A stretch of 15,086 nucleotides of DNA from Syntrophomonadaceae bacterium (GCA_007127255.1 SKZS01000123.1:1-15086); one strand, 5' to 3'. Positions 1-8,559 are shown, counted from the stretch's first letter. Notes: a model not told the origin generated them from the letters alone. A program made the numbers and translations.

Positions 1-14
1 AGGAGATTTCAGTA

Positions 15-1133
15 TTGCAAACAACCCACAAATTCTATTATGAAGATTCCCGGGAGATGAGTTCTGTTAAAGACAACAGCATTGACCTGGTTATAACTTC
101 CCCGCCATATCCAATGATAGAAATGTGGGATAAGCAGTTTGCTGAACTTAATCCCGATATTAGCATAGCCCTGCAAAGTGGAGATTATGGCAGGGTTTTT
201 GAAGCAATGCACTGTGAGCTTGATAAGGTTTGGGGAGAACTGTTCAGGGTAATGAAAGCTGGTGCCCTGGCGTGCATAAATATTGGAGATGCAACCCGGA
301 CATTTCATAAGCGGTTTCAGCTTTTTGCCAATCATGCCCGGATTCAGAAAAGATTTATCGATCTTGGTTTTGATATTTTGCCCCTGATTTTATGGCGCAA
401 GCAAACTAATGCTCCCAACAAGTTTATGGGTTCGGGAATGCTCCCAGCCGGTGCTTATGTAACTTTAGAACATGAGTATATTTTGCTTTTTCGAAAAGGA
501 GAAAAAAGGATTTTTCCCACAGGAGAAGCGAAACTTAACAGGAGGCAAAGTGCTTATTTCTGGGAGGAGCGCAATGCCTGGTTCTCCGACCTGTGGGATT
601 TTAAGGGAACGAGGCAGGGAAATAATAATTGTGAGAGGCGCAGCAGGAGCGGGGCTTTCCCCTTCATTTTGCCATTTCGCCTGGTTAATATGTATTCTGT
701 GTTTGGTGATACAGTAATGGATCCTTTCTCCGGAACGGGGACAACCGCCCTGGCAGCGATGGCTTCAGCCAGAAACAGTATTAATGTTGAGCTGGAAAGC
801 AGTTTTTCAAATCCGTCCAGGGAAAGAATTGCAATTGAAGGCCCCGGGTTAAAACGTCATAACCAGGAAAGGATCAGAGAGCATCTTAAATTTGTGAAAA
901 GATATGAATGCGAGAAAGGAAGCTTGAAACATATAAACAACTATTTTGGTTTTCCCGTTATGACCAGGCAGGAAACAGATCTGAAGTTATTTTATCCTGA
1001 GCCTGCTGTTGAAATTGAAAGGGACAGTTTTCAGGTCTCGTATTTTGAGGATCAGGAAATGCAGACATTTAAGGCGGAAGACTTAATACAGGATCAGCTT
1101 CGTTTTGCTGATGGGATAGAATCTGCTGATTAG
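15..1133 (+). CDS. Beta-class DNA methyltransferase (probably N4-cytosine)
   Basis: This 372-residue protein should transfer a methyl group from SAM to a base in a specific DNA site. The catalytic motif TSPPYP is at residues 28-33 and the SAM-binding motif DPFSGTGTT at 236-244. Catalytic motif first and SAM motif second is the beta-class order, and S-P-P-Y rather than D/N-P-P-Y favours N4-cytosine methylation. The middle part (about 45-230) would hold target recognition. The start is TTG, chosen because AGGAG lies at bases 1-5 with a 9-base gap and no better start precedes the motif. It converges on the polymerase gene across 44 bases. No restriction endonuclease is visible, but the left flank is outside the window, so I cannot tell an orphan methylase from half of a restriction-modification system. 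The target site cannot be read from the sequence. Confidence 0.9.
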   Translation: MQTTHKFYYEDSREMSSVKDNSIDLVITSPPYPMIEMWDKQFAELNPDISIALQSGDYGRVFEAMHCELDKVWGELFRVMKAGALACINIGDATRTFHKRFQLFANHARIQKRFIDLGFDILPLILWRKQTNAPNKFMGSGMLPAGAYVTLEHEYILLFRKGEKRIFPTGEAKLNRRQSAYFWEERNAWFSDLWDFKGTRQGNNNCERRSRSGAFPFILPFRLVNMYSVFGDTVMDPFSGTGTTALAAMASARNSINVELESSFSNPSRERIAIEGPGLKRHNQERIREHLKFVKRYECEKGSLKHINNYFGFPVMTRQETDLKLFYPEPAVEIERDSFQVSYFEDQEMQTFKAEDLIQDQLRFADGIESAD

Positions 1134-1177
1134 TAAAAAAACAAGCAGATCATTGCCCTGGGAGATCAGAGGCCCGG

Positions 1178-2344
1178 TCAGGTTTCTTTTTTCCGCCTCC
1201 GGGTTAGCCTTTTGCCCTGAATGATCACTTCTGAACCGTATTTCTTCCGTAATTTGTCCCTTGCTGCCGTCAATTGATTCTCCCGGTTATTTTCATGTGC
1301 TGCTTGCAAAAAAGATACTTGAGAGCCCTGTTCGAGTCCCGAGACCTGAACTCCTGCCAGGCGCCAGGGAGGCTTTCCACAGTGGACGATAAACAGATCC
1401 TTCACTGACCGATAAATTTCTGAATCGCTGCATACCGTATCGGGCATTGTTTTGCTGCGGGTGATGGTTTTGAAATTTTTGAAGCGCAATTTAAGGGTAA
1501 CAGTTTTGGCAGTAATCCCTGATGATCGCAGGCGGTACCCTACACCTGCTGATAGCTCCATTAGGATAGCTAAAATAGCTTCACGGTCGTAAATATCTTC
1601 AGGGAAAGTTGTTTCTTCCGAGATTGACTTAGCTTCGTGCTCAAGCTCAAGTTCCCGGTCATCGATTCCGTGAGCATAGTAACGGATAGTTACAGCATTA
1701 TTTCCGAGCACCCGGGATAATGACTCCGCAGAATACAGTGTCAGATCTTTAACTGTTTTGATTCCAATTATTTTTAGGTTGTTTTCTGCGACCGGGCCGA
1801 TCCCGGGCAGCGCCCTGACTGAAAGCGGCCACAGCAGGCCTTCTATCTCTTCCGGCCAAAGAGTCCCGGTGTTGTTTGGTTTGGCTTGTTCGCAGGCGAT
1901 TTTAGCCAGCAGCTTATTGACCGATATGCCGACGCTTATCGGCAGGTCGAGCTCTTCTCTTACTGCAGTATGAATGGCATTTCCAATATCGCAGCCGAAT
2001 CCTTTATTTACAGCCAGGTATGCTTCGTCAATGGAAACAAATTCAATATCCGGTGTAAACCGCTCAAATATTTTTCTAACTTCCAGAGAAACTTCTTTAT
2101 AACGGGACATACGCCCCCTGACAACAACAGCTTCAGGGCAGAGGGCGAGGGCTTTTTTCATGGGCATAGCTGAACGGACCCCATATTTCCTGGCTTCGTA
2201 GGAACAGGTTGAGACGACCCCCCTGCCTTCAGGACTGCCGCCGACCAATACCGGCCTGTTCCTCAGCTCAGGATTGTCAAGCTGCTCGACTGAAGCAAAG
2301 AAAGCGTCCAGATCACAGAGTAGTATGTCACGATTCTTCTTCAT
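1178..2344 (-). CDS. dinB: DNA polymerase IV (Y-family translesion polymerase)
   Basis: A 388-residue Y-family polymerase that copies damaged DNA with low fidelity. The palm carboxylates are visible: Asp11 in DLDAFF and Asp106-Glu107 in SIDEAYL. Phe16 is the expected steric gate that excludes ribonucleotides. The YEARKYGVRSAMP segment at 49-61 is the finger region seen in DinB proteins. A helix-hairpin-helix lies at about 178-205 (LPGIGPVAENNL), and the little-finger domain follows to about 338. The beta-clamp peptide, usually QLSLF, appears as QVSFL at 342-346, followed by a basic tail. ATG is the natural start because the family begins a few residues before the first Asp motif, although no good Shine-Dalgarno sequence precedes it. 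I saw no LexA-type box in the 290 bases upstream, so SOS control is not supported. Confidence 0.95.
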   Translation of the reverse strand: MKKNRDILLCDLDAFFASVEQLDNPELRNRPVLVGGSPEGRGVVSTCSYEARKYGVRSAMPMKKALALCPEAVVVRGRMSRYKEVSLEVRKIFERFTPDIEFVSIDEAYLAVNKGFGCDIGNAIHTAVREELDLPISVGISVNKLLAKIACEQAKPNNTGTLWPEEIEGLLWPLSVRALPGIGPVAENNLKIIGIKTVKDLTLYSAESLSRVLGNNAVTIRYYAHGIDDRELELEHEAKSISEETTFPEDIYDREAILAILMELSAGVGYRLRSSGITAKTVTLKLRFKNFKTITRSKTMPDTVCSDSEIYRSVKDLFIVHCGKPPWRLAGVQVSGLEQGSQVSFLQAAHENNRENQLTAARDKLRKKYGSEVIIQGKRLTRRRKKET

Positions 2345-2634
2345 GGAGTTATCGTAAGATTTTTTACAGGCCCTGTCAATTAATGATCGATTTGAGGTAT
2401 TTCTTTAACGGATAAACGGATTACAAGACAGGCTGCGTTATTGACGTGCTTTGAAGATCCGGCAATTTTGTCATCACCTTGCAGAGGCATTGTTAAACTG
2501 GTAAGTTTTATATAGGTCAACATTTAGATAATAAATTCGGTTAAGATAATAATTACAAGTGCAGAGGTTCTTTAGACCCCATTAACAGCTTTCTCAATTT
2601 TATGCCTGGAAGATGACAGGCCGGGGGAGTAGAA

Positions 2635-5175
2635 GTGAGTGGCGACATGAACATACGAAAAAAGGCTCCTGAAGATTTTGCCGGCAGGGCGCAGGTTGGA
2701 TTGAAAAGTGTTGTGCCGCCCCATCCTTTGGCTGTCTTAATGCTTGGTGTTGTTTCCCAGGTGAGCCAGGTTCTTTTTTTGCGGGAACTGTTGATGGTCT
2801 TTCACGGCAATGAACTTTCTATCGGGTTAATCCTGGCTGCATGGTTGGTCTGGGTTGGTGTTGGCAGCCGGTTGGGAGCAATACTGGTTGAAAGGTCTAA
2901 TCGTTCCCTGTTTCTTTTTTCCTGCAGCGCCGCTGGTGTTCTGTTTGTAGTTCCCCTTACAATTTTTGCAATGCGCGTTTTGCGTGGTTTTTTTGATCTG
3001 CCTCCGGGCGCCTATCTTTCCCTGTTCGATATGGCATTATCCTGTTTTTTGTTGACAGCGCCTGCCTGCCTGATTATAGGGGCACAATTTGTTATATTGT
3101 CGAAAATATGGAGGGAAAGCGATCGTGCCGAGGATACTTCGGGGACAGGTAAAACCTATGTAGGTGAAGCATTCGGCAATATGTTGGGCGGCATCCTCTT
3201 TACCTTTATTTTAGTTCATTATCTTAATGCTTTTCAAACTGCTGTCCTGGTCGCTCTTCTTATGATAGGCACTGCTATTTTTATGAACCGCCAGGTTGTT
3301 CCTGCAGGTTTAAGACGGAAAGGGTTTCAGCCGCCTTTGCTTATCGGGTTAATTATCCTGGCCGCAGCGGTATATCCCCTGTTTGAAAGGCTCGATCAGC
3401 AGGCTTATCGCCTGCAGTGGCAGATCTATTCTCCGCAGCATGAGCTTATCGATACATACCAGTCAAAACACGGCACTATTGCCGTTTTGAAACTTGAAGA
3501 CCAGTATAGTTTCTTTCAAAGTGGGCACCTAATTTTCAGTACTGCCGGGCCCGAAGCAGAACTCGTGGGTATGGAAGAGCAAGAGGCGGCCGAGTTTGCT
3601 CATTTTGCCCTGGTCCAGCATCAGAACCCCGCGAGAGTTTTACTGATTGGTGGAGGACTGCGCGGTGTGCTGCCAGAAATTATCAAGCATCCTGTAGAAA
3701 GGGTTGACTATATTGAGTTAGACGAAATGCTAACCGCAGCGGCAAAACCCCATATTCCGGAAGTTACCCTGGCCGCCTTGTCTGATCCGCGTGTCAACTT
3801 AATTCATGCTGACGGCCGTCTTTTTTTGAAAGCAGCTGAGGAAAAATATGATCTGATAATTGTTGACTCGCCCGATCCTGCTACTGCAGTTTTGAACCGC
3901 TATTATACCAGGGAATTCTTCAAAGAGGCTGAAGCGCTGCTTGACCCGGAAGGAGTTCTGGTTACCGGGGCAATATCCACACCTGATCTGCGGGGCAGGG
4001 CAGTGGCTAACCGTAATGCGGCAATATATCATACCATGAACCAGGTTTTTTCACGGGTTCTTCCGGCAGGCGGTCATTTTATTTATTATTTTGCCACCAA
4101 CAGTCCCGGGCATATTTCACTTGATCCTCTTATTTTAGCGGAGCGTTATCGTGAAAGGAATATAGAAGCAGAAGGTTTTTCTGCTCATCACTTCCAGACT
4201 CTTTTAGAAGATACCCAGCTTCGCCGCATCAACTGGGTGATCCGCAACCATGGACGCAGCAGCGAAGCCCACCTGCAAGGACCTGAAGCGGTACCACTAA
4301 TAATTCCTACTGTTGAGGAACAAAAATCTGAGGAGAAAAAACTGCCGCCAGTTGAGGAACAATATTTTATCAATACTGATTTTAAGCCGATTGGCTATTA
4401 TTACACCCTGATGTTCTGGGATAACCTGACCCGCGGGGACCGGGTTGAAACTTTTGCCTGGCTCTTATATGTTCAACCCTGGTGGGTCCTGCCTCTATCT
4501 ATAATGCCCCTCTTTGTCGTACTGGTGTTAATAAAGATGGCCGGCAGGAGAAAAAAACAGAACTCTCCTCTTGCCTTTGCCGTACTACTTGCGGTTTTTA
4601 CAACAGGTTTTTCGACCATGGCTTTGCAGGTTGCCCTGTTGTTTTCATTCCAGAGTATTTACGGTTTCGTCTATGAAATGGTAGGATTGATAGTAGCCCT
4701 GTTTATGTGCGGCCTGGCCGTTGGGGCGTTTCTTACCAATCGCTTTATTAAGCGAAAGGCTGAATTAAATCTGCTGGCTGTAGTGCAGCTTGGAATAGCC
4801 CTGCTAGCTGTTTTGATTGCCCTTGTTCTTCCGGTGGCAGCCGCAGTGCAGTCGCCGTCGATGATATTTGTTTTATTTTCAATGCTTACCTTTGGGGCGG
4901 GCTTGATCAACGGGGTTGATTTTCCGCTTTCGGCAGCATGTTATATGGCCCTGAAGGGGCAGCCTGAAAAAACGGCGGGGATGGTTTACGGGGTAGAGCT
5001 ATTCGGAGCCTTTGCCGGAGCTGTTTTAGCCAGCACTGTAGTAATTCCTGTCCTGGGGATTACCGCCTGCGCTCTTTTTGCCGCGATTGTTAACGGAAGC
5101 GCTTTCATTGTAATTATTATAAGCGGGAGGTTTGATAAACTATGCCGGAAAAACTTGAATTCACAGCTGGAATAA
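2635..5175 (+). CDS. Membrane protein with central spermidine-synthase-like domain
   Basis: An 846-residue fused protein. Seven hydrophobic segments (about 30-250) come first. A polyamine-aminopropyltransferase-like Rossmann domain (about 270-450) follows, then a linker and about seven more membrane segments (610-832). In the soluble domain, GGGLRG at 339-344 matches the GGGDGG nucleotide loop with Asp changed to Leu. IELD at 360-363, ADGR at 392-395 and DSPDP at 411-415 match the SpeE motifs, and the last retains the Asp used as base in spermidine synthases. Substrate and reaction are unknown; classical spermidine synthesis is doubtful. Positively charged loops (ERSNR 86-90, GLRRK 225-229, GRRKK 637-641, FIKRK 704-708) put the central domain outside the cell by the positive-inside rule. 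GTG is the start because GGGGGAG at 2623-2629 fits it; ATG at 2647 would be 17 bases away. The end overlaps the next gene by 34 bases. Confidence 0.88.
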   Translation: MSGDMNIRKKAPEDFAGRAQVGLKSVVPPHPLAVLMLGVVSQVSQVLFLRELLMVFHGNELSIGLILAAWLVWVGVGSRLGAILVERSNRSLFLFSCSAAGVLFVVPLTIFAMRVLRGFFDLPPGAYLSLFDMALSCFLLTAPACLIIGAQFVILSKIWRESDRAEDTSGTGKTYVGEAFGNMLGGILFTFILVHYLNAFQTAVLVALLMIGTAIFMNRQVVPAGLRRKGFQPPLLIGLIILAAAVYPLFERLDQQAYRLQWQIYSPQHELIDTYQSKHGTIAVLKLEDQYSFFQSGHLIFSTAGPEAELVGMEEQEAAEFAHFALVQHQNPARVLLIGGGLRGVLPEIIKHPVERVDYIELDEMLTAAAKPHIPEVTLAALSDPRVNLIHADGRLFLKAAEEKYDLIIVDSPDPATAVLNRYYTREFFKEAEALLDPEGVLVTGAISTPDLRGRAVANRNAAIYHTMNQVFSRVLPAGGHFIYYFATNSPGHISLDPLILAERYRERNIEAEGFSAHHFQTLLEDTQLRRINWVIRNHGRSSEAHLQGPEAVPLIIPTVEEQKSEEKKLPPVEEQYFINTDFKPIGYYYTLMFWDNLTRGDRVETFAWLLYVQPWWVLPLSIMPLFVVLVLIKMAGRRKKQNSPLAFAVLLAVFTTGFSTMALQVALLFSFQSIYGFVYEMVGLIVALFMCGLAVGAFLTNRFIKRKAELNLLAVVQLGIALLAVLIALVLPVAAAVQSPSMIFVLFSMLTFGAGLINGVDFPLSAACYMALKGQPEKTAGMVYGVELFGAFAGAVLASTVVIPVLGITACALFAAIVNGSAFIVIIISGRFDKLCRKNLNSQLE

Positions 5176-6341
5176 ACCGCCGCCAGATATTAAAATATGG
5201 TGCCTACGGGGCCTGTGCCTTTTGCCTGGCTTCGCTGACAGGGTGTGCATTATTTAACGATAGGGAAAAAGAACCTCCGGTGGATTCAGTAAATGGCCTG
5301 GAACCTGGAATGACGAAAAAAGGCTTGATTAAAACTAAACAATCACCCTGGTTCAGCAGTCTTGATGATAACAGGGTGCGCTGTGAGCTTTGTCCCAAAT
5401 CATGCAATCTGGCAATTGGCGAAAGGGGCCTTTGCCGGGTGCGGGAAAACAGGGATGGTCAGGGGTATACCCTGGTGTACGGCAATCCCGCCCTGGTGCA
5501 GGAAGATCCAGTCGAGCGTAAGCCATTTTTCCATGTTATGCCTGGCAGCAGGGCTTTGTCCGTTTCGACGGCAGGTTGTAACCTGGCCTGCAAATTTTGT
5601 GAAGTCTGGGATATGGCCCTGGTCAGCCCCGAAGAGGTACATGCTTACGATATGCCGCCTGAAAAAATCATCGACTATGCTCTCGCAGGAGGGGTGCCAT
5701 CAATTAGCTATGCTTTTGGGGAACCTGTAATTTTCTATGAGTATATGGATGCGATAGCCGATAAGGCCAAAGAAAATGGCCTTTTAAACCTGGTGCATAC
5801 GGCCGGTTACATCAATCCCGATCCGCTGCTGGCTCTTGCTGAAAAAGTGGATGCAGTTAATTTTGACTTGAAAGGCTTCAATGCAGAATTTTACAGGGAA
5901 TATGTTGGCGGCGAACTGGAAACAGCTTTAACAAGCCTGAAGCTTTTGCGGGACAACGGTGTCCACCTGGAGGTTACCAATATCGTTATTCCTACCGTTA
6001 ATGATAACATGGAAGAAATAGGAGAGATGTGCCGCTGGATCGTGAGCGAGCTGGGTCCTGATGTGCCTCTTCATTTCGCCCGCTTTTATCCCCTCTATCG
6101 ATTATCCGCCCTGCCGCGGACTCCTGTTTCTACGCTGGAGAAAGCACGTGAAAAAGCAATTGAGGCAGGTTTGAAGTATGTCTATATTGCCAAGGTGACC
6201 GGGCATGATGCTGAAAATACCTATTGTCCAAACTGTGGTGAAAAAGTTATCGGCAGGGTCGGCTTTGTAGTTGAGGAAATTAAGCTAAAAAACGGATCCT
6301 GCAGCCTTTGCGAAACTGCGATACCCGGCGTTTGGGCTTAA
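5142..6341 (+). CDS. AmrS-type radical SAM protein with Tat-like lipoprotein signal
   Basis: A 399-residue radical SAM enzyme of the AmmeMemoRadiSam/PflA-related type. An upstream Cys cluster (C81, C84, C88, C98) precedes the CxxxCxxC motif that holds the SAM-binding 4Fe-4S cluster (C146, C150, C153). The C-terminal block HDAENTYCPNCGEK at 355-368 and Cys387/390 form a metal-ribbon-like end typical of AmrS. The usual CQNW after the third Cys is CEVW here. No AMMECR1 or Memo partner is in the window, and the reaction is unknown. The N-terminus has twin arginines at 13-14 (NRRQILK), a hydrophobic stretch and lipobox LTGC ending at Cys35, so it looks exported by Tat and lipid-anchored, which is odd for a SAM-dependent enzyme. 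GGGAGG at 5125-5130 sets the ATG start inside the end of the preceding gene, so the two are probably translationally coupled. Confidence 0.88.
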   Translation: MPEKLEFTAGINRRQILKYGAYGACAFCLASLTGCALFNDREKEPPVDSVNGLEPGMTKKGLIKTKQSPWFSSLDDNRVRCELCPKSCNLAIGERGLCRVRENRDGQGYTLVYGNPALVQEDPVERKPFFHVMPGSRALSVSTAGCNLACKFCEVWDMALVSPEEVHAYDMPPEKIIDYALAGGVPSISYAFGEPVIFYEYMDAIADKAKENGLLNLVHTAGYINPDPLLALAEKVDAVNFDLKGFNAEFYREYVGGELETALTSLKLLRDNGVHLEVTNIVIPTVNDNMEEIGEMCRWIVSELGPDVPLHFARFYPLYRLSALPRTPVSTLEKAREKAIEAGLKYVYIAKVTGHDAENTYCPNCGEKVIGRVGFVVEEIKLKNGSCSLCETAIPGVWA

Positions 6342-6342
6342 A

Positions 6343-7440
6343 TCAGTCAATTTCGCGGCGGTGCAATTCAAACTGGGCCAGGGAGCGCTCGTCTAAATTG
6401 GTCAGCCCGGCTTCTTTGGCCCATTCCATCGCTTCTACATATTCCTCGGAAGTGATTGCCCGGGCAATTTCTTCATATTCAAATGCCTTAAATTCAACCC
6501 GGTACTGGGCCATAATATTAACATAGGTATCTTTGGATAGGTTGTCGGCCACCCATCGGACAAATTTTTCAGTACCGGCCACACGGTTGGGCATAACCAG
6601 GTGCCGTATCATCAAGCCGCTTAGTGCTATACCGCGCTCATCCTTGGCAATGTCGCCAACCTGGCGATGCATCTCAAGTATGGCCTGCTTGGTTTTCTGT
6701 GGATAGTCGTAAGCTTCGGCCAAATTGTAGCGTTCAGCTTCCGCTCCATCCATAAATTTAAAGTCCGGGAGGTAAATGTCGACAATACCATCTAAAAGTT
6801 TAACGACTTCAGCACGCTCATAGCCGCTGGTGTTGTAGCAGAGGGGGAGATTTAGACCGTTTTCAAAAGCGATGCGGGCAGCATTGACAATATTGGGCAG
6901 CACGTGGGTTGGAGTAACCAGGTTGATATTGTGGCAGCCTTTTTGCTGCAAATCTAACATCATTTCTGCCAGTTCCTGGTCACTGATTTTACGGCCCCAA
7001 CCTTCGTGGGCGATGGGGTAATTCTGGCAAAATACACAGCGCAGGTTGCAGTTGGAAAAAAATATAGTGCCTGAACCGTTATTGCCAACCAAAGGTAGTT
7101 CTTCGCCGAAGTGGGGTTGATGGCTGTAAACCATAACCTGTTTCGGGGCCTGGCAAAAGCCTTCTTCTCCGGCGTTTCGGTTTATGCCGCAGCGGCGGGG
7201 GCATAGTTCGCATTTGTCGAAAATGGCGTAGAATTGTTTAACACGATCTTTAAGCTTGCCTTCAGCCGCCAGGGTAGCATAAGCAGGCTGCCAGGTGTAA
7301 GGCTCTTCTTCGACTGCTTCTTCATGGGGGGAGCAGGCGCTGAGCAGCAGAGAGCCGCCTGCAAGGCAGAACATTCCGGCTCCACAGGCCAGGCAGCAAT
7401 TCTTAATAAATTTTTTACGGGTTATTTCCACCGGCATCAC
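6343..7440 (-). CDS. PflA-like radical SAM protein with Tat-like lipoprotein signal
   Basis: A 365-residue radical SAM protein of the PflA/PflX-related type. Cysteines C77, C80, C84 and C96 form an N-terminal cluster like that of its convergent neighbour, and CNLRCVFCQN supplies the radical SAM cysteines C131, C135 and C138. The reaction and partner are unknown; no glycyl-radical enzyme is in the window. Residues 7-36 resemble a Tat-type lipoprotein signal: TRKKFIK, a hydrophobic stretch and lipobox LSAC ending at Cys36. RK replaces the usual RR, so Tat use is less certain than for the neighbour. The start is ambiguous: GTG 7440, ATG 7437 or GTG 7431. The last has the best-placed Shine-Dalgarno match (GGTGAT about 4 bases upstream). 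An extended -10 promoter lies close upstream, so the gene is probably transcribed alone. Its stop is one base from the convergent gene's stop. Confidence 0.87.
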   Translation of the reverse strand: MMPVEITRKKFIKNCCLACGAGMFCLAGGSLLLSACSPHEEAVEEEPYTWQPAYATLAAEGKLKDRVKQFYAIFDKCELCPRRCGINRNAGEEGFCQAPKQVMVYSHQPHFGEELPLVGNNGSGTIFFSNCNLRCVFCQNYPIAHEGWGRKISDQELAEMMLDLQQKGCHNINLVTPTHVLPNIVNAARIAFENGLNLPLCYNTSGYERAEVVKLLDGIVDIYLPDFKFMDGAEAERYNLAEAYDYPQKTKQAILEMHRQVGDIAKDERGIALSGLMIRHLVMPNRVAGTEKFVRWVADNLSKDTYVNIMAQYRVEFKAFEYEEIARAITSEEYVEAMEWAKEAGLTNLDERSLAQFELHRREID

Positions 7441-7467
7441 CCAGGGTTGAAACTTTAGTATGTTTAA

Positions 7468-7477
7468 ATTATACCAA
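7468..7477 (-). promoter_or_regulatory. Probable extended -10 promoter of the PflA-like gene
   Basis: Read on the minus strand the bases are TTGGTATAAT: a consensus TATAAT with the TGn extension of an extended -10 element. It lies about 30 bases upstream of the start codon, a sensible distance for a short leader. The -35 region 17 bases further up (TTTTAT) is poor, which extended -10 promoters tolerate. Confidence 0.5.
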
Positions 7478-7707
7478 GACCTCTAATAGAATAAAAGGGA
7501 AACTTCAATAAAACCCTTTATTTGCAGTGTTATTAGACGAATAAAGTTTTTCACATCAGATAATTTAATTAACGGATTAATCTTATTAAGGCTTGAATTA
7601 GCATGATAAGTATGATAGAAAGATGGTAACATATAGGAAGAAAGAATATATTTGCCTTATGGGTTGTTTATTATTTTTCTGTCATTAGTTAATATAGGGG
7701 TGCTATT

Positions 7708-8517
7708 TTGGAATCAAGCAAAACAAACATGGGGATAAAGTATCCGGTACAAACTCTTGAAAAAGCGCTTGAAGTCATAAGCATTATGAAAGACGGACCA
7801 TATGACGGCATGCGATTGAAAGATTTGAGCGAAAAATTAGGTTTGGGGAAAAGTACTGTCCACCGCATTCTCAAAACCCTTGTAGCATATGGTTATGTTG
7901 AGCAGCCAGCCGAGAGTAAAAAGTATAGATTAGGATGGAAGTTTTTTGAAGTCGGCAGCGTAATACCCCGCCAGCGCAACCTTAACAACATGGATTTAAA
8001 AGTTCTCTGGGAACTCTGTGAAAAATATGAAGAGACTGTCAACCTCGGGATTAGAATCTATAACAAGGTAGCGATCATTGCCAAGGTAGATCCCCAAAAG
8101 GTTTTATTTAAAGCGGGTCCATATCTGGGTGAGCACGAGCCTTTACATGCTACTGCCCTGGGGAAAGTCCTGCTTTCAGATCTCGAGGACAATGAAATTA
8201 CAAAGATAATTGGAAACAATTCTTATGAAAAGTATACTGATAATACTGTGGCGAACTTTGAGCAGCTCAAAGAGCAGTTAAACCAGGTTCGTGAGAATGG
8301 TTATGCAGTTGACAGGGAAGAACTAACTGTCGGCCTGACCTGTATAGCCATGCCTGTATATAATTATAATAACGAGATAATTGCCGGTTTAAGTGTCAGC
8401 GGCCCTACATTTAGACTGTATCCTGATAAGATTCTGAATTGTAAAGAAGGATTGAAAAAATCATGTGAAGAACTGTCCGTATTTTTTGGTTCCATAAACG
8501 GCCAGCAGACCAGCTGA
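7708..8517 (+). CDS. IclR-family transcriptional regulator
   Basis: A 269-residue regulator with the IclR layout. A winged helix-turn-helix lies at about 12-75 (MRLKDLSEKLGLGKSTVHRI at 35-54 holds the recognition helix). The GAF-like effector domain covers about 85-262, with LHATALGKVLLS and the DREELTVGLTCIAMPVY segment typical of the family. IclR proteins bind a small molecule and repress or activate a nearby catabolic operon. The M20/TRAP operon downstream on the same strand is the obvious target, and its substrate or a pathway intermediate the likely effector. TTG is taken as the start because AGGGG at 7696-7700 fits it well; the first ATG (7729) would lose seven residues before the conserved YPVQTLEKAL segment. 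The gene ends in a hairpin and a terminator, so it is a separate unit from the operon. Confidence 0.93.
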   Translation: MESSKTNMGIKYPVQTLEKALEVISIMKDGPYDGMRLKDLSEKLGLGKSTVHRILKTLVAYGYVEQPAESKKYRLGWKFFEVGSVIPRQRNLNNMDLKVLWELCEKYEETVNLGIRIYNKVAIIAKVDPQKVLFKAGPYLGEHEPLHATALGKVLLSDLEDNEITKIIGNNSYEKYTDNTVANFEQLKEQLNQVRENGYAVDREELTVGLTCIAMPVYNYNNEIIAGLSVSGPTFRLYPDKILNCKEGLKKSCEELSVFFGSINGQQTS

Positions 8518-8534
8518 TACCCAGGTATTAGCTG
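8511..8534. repeat. Inverted repeat across the iclR stop codon
   Basis: CAGCTGATACC and GGTATTAGCTG form an 11-base inverted repeat with one G-T pair, separated by two bases. As RNA it would fold into a stem of about 10 pairs with a CCAG loop. The stop codon TGA (8515-8517) lies inside the left arm. No T-run follows directly, so it is not a standard terminator alone. It could assist the terminator 25 bases downstream, protect the mRNA 3' end, or be a protein-binding palindrome. Confidence 0.6.
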
Positions 8535-8559
8535 CCGGAAGTTACTTTAATAATACCCT

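Noticed and set aside
472..717. Open frame of 81 codons on + inside the methyltransferase gene
   Set aside because: It is out of frame within conserved methyltransferase sequence, with no supporting motif.
2345..2460. LexA (SOS) box upstream of dinB
   Set aside because: No GAAC...GTTC-type palindrome was found on reading the stretch.
2441..2470. TTGACG at 2441 as a -35 for the membrane-protein gene
   Set aside because: The hexamer at 16-18 bases downstream is not TATAAT-like. GATAAT elements at 2528 and 2545 lack a -35, so no promoter is called.
7516..7551. CTTTATT / AATAAAG arms followed by TTTTT as a terminator
   Set aside because: The stem is AT-only apart from one pair, the loop is 17 bases, and no gene ends just upstream on +; chance in an AT-rich divergent region is more likely.
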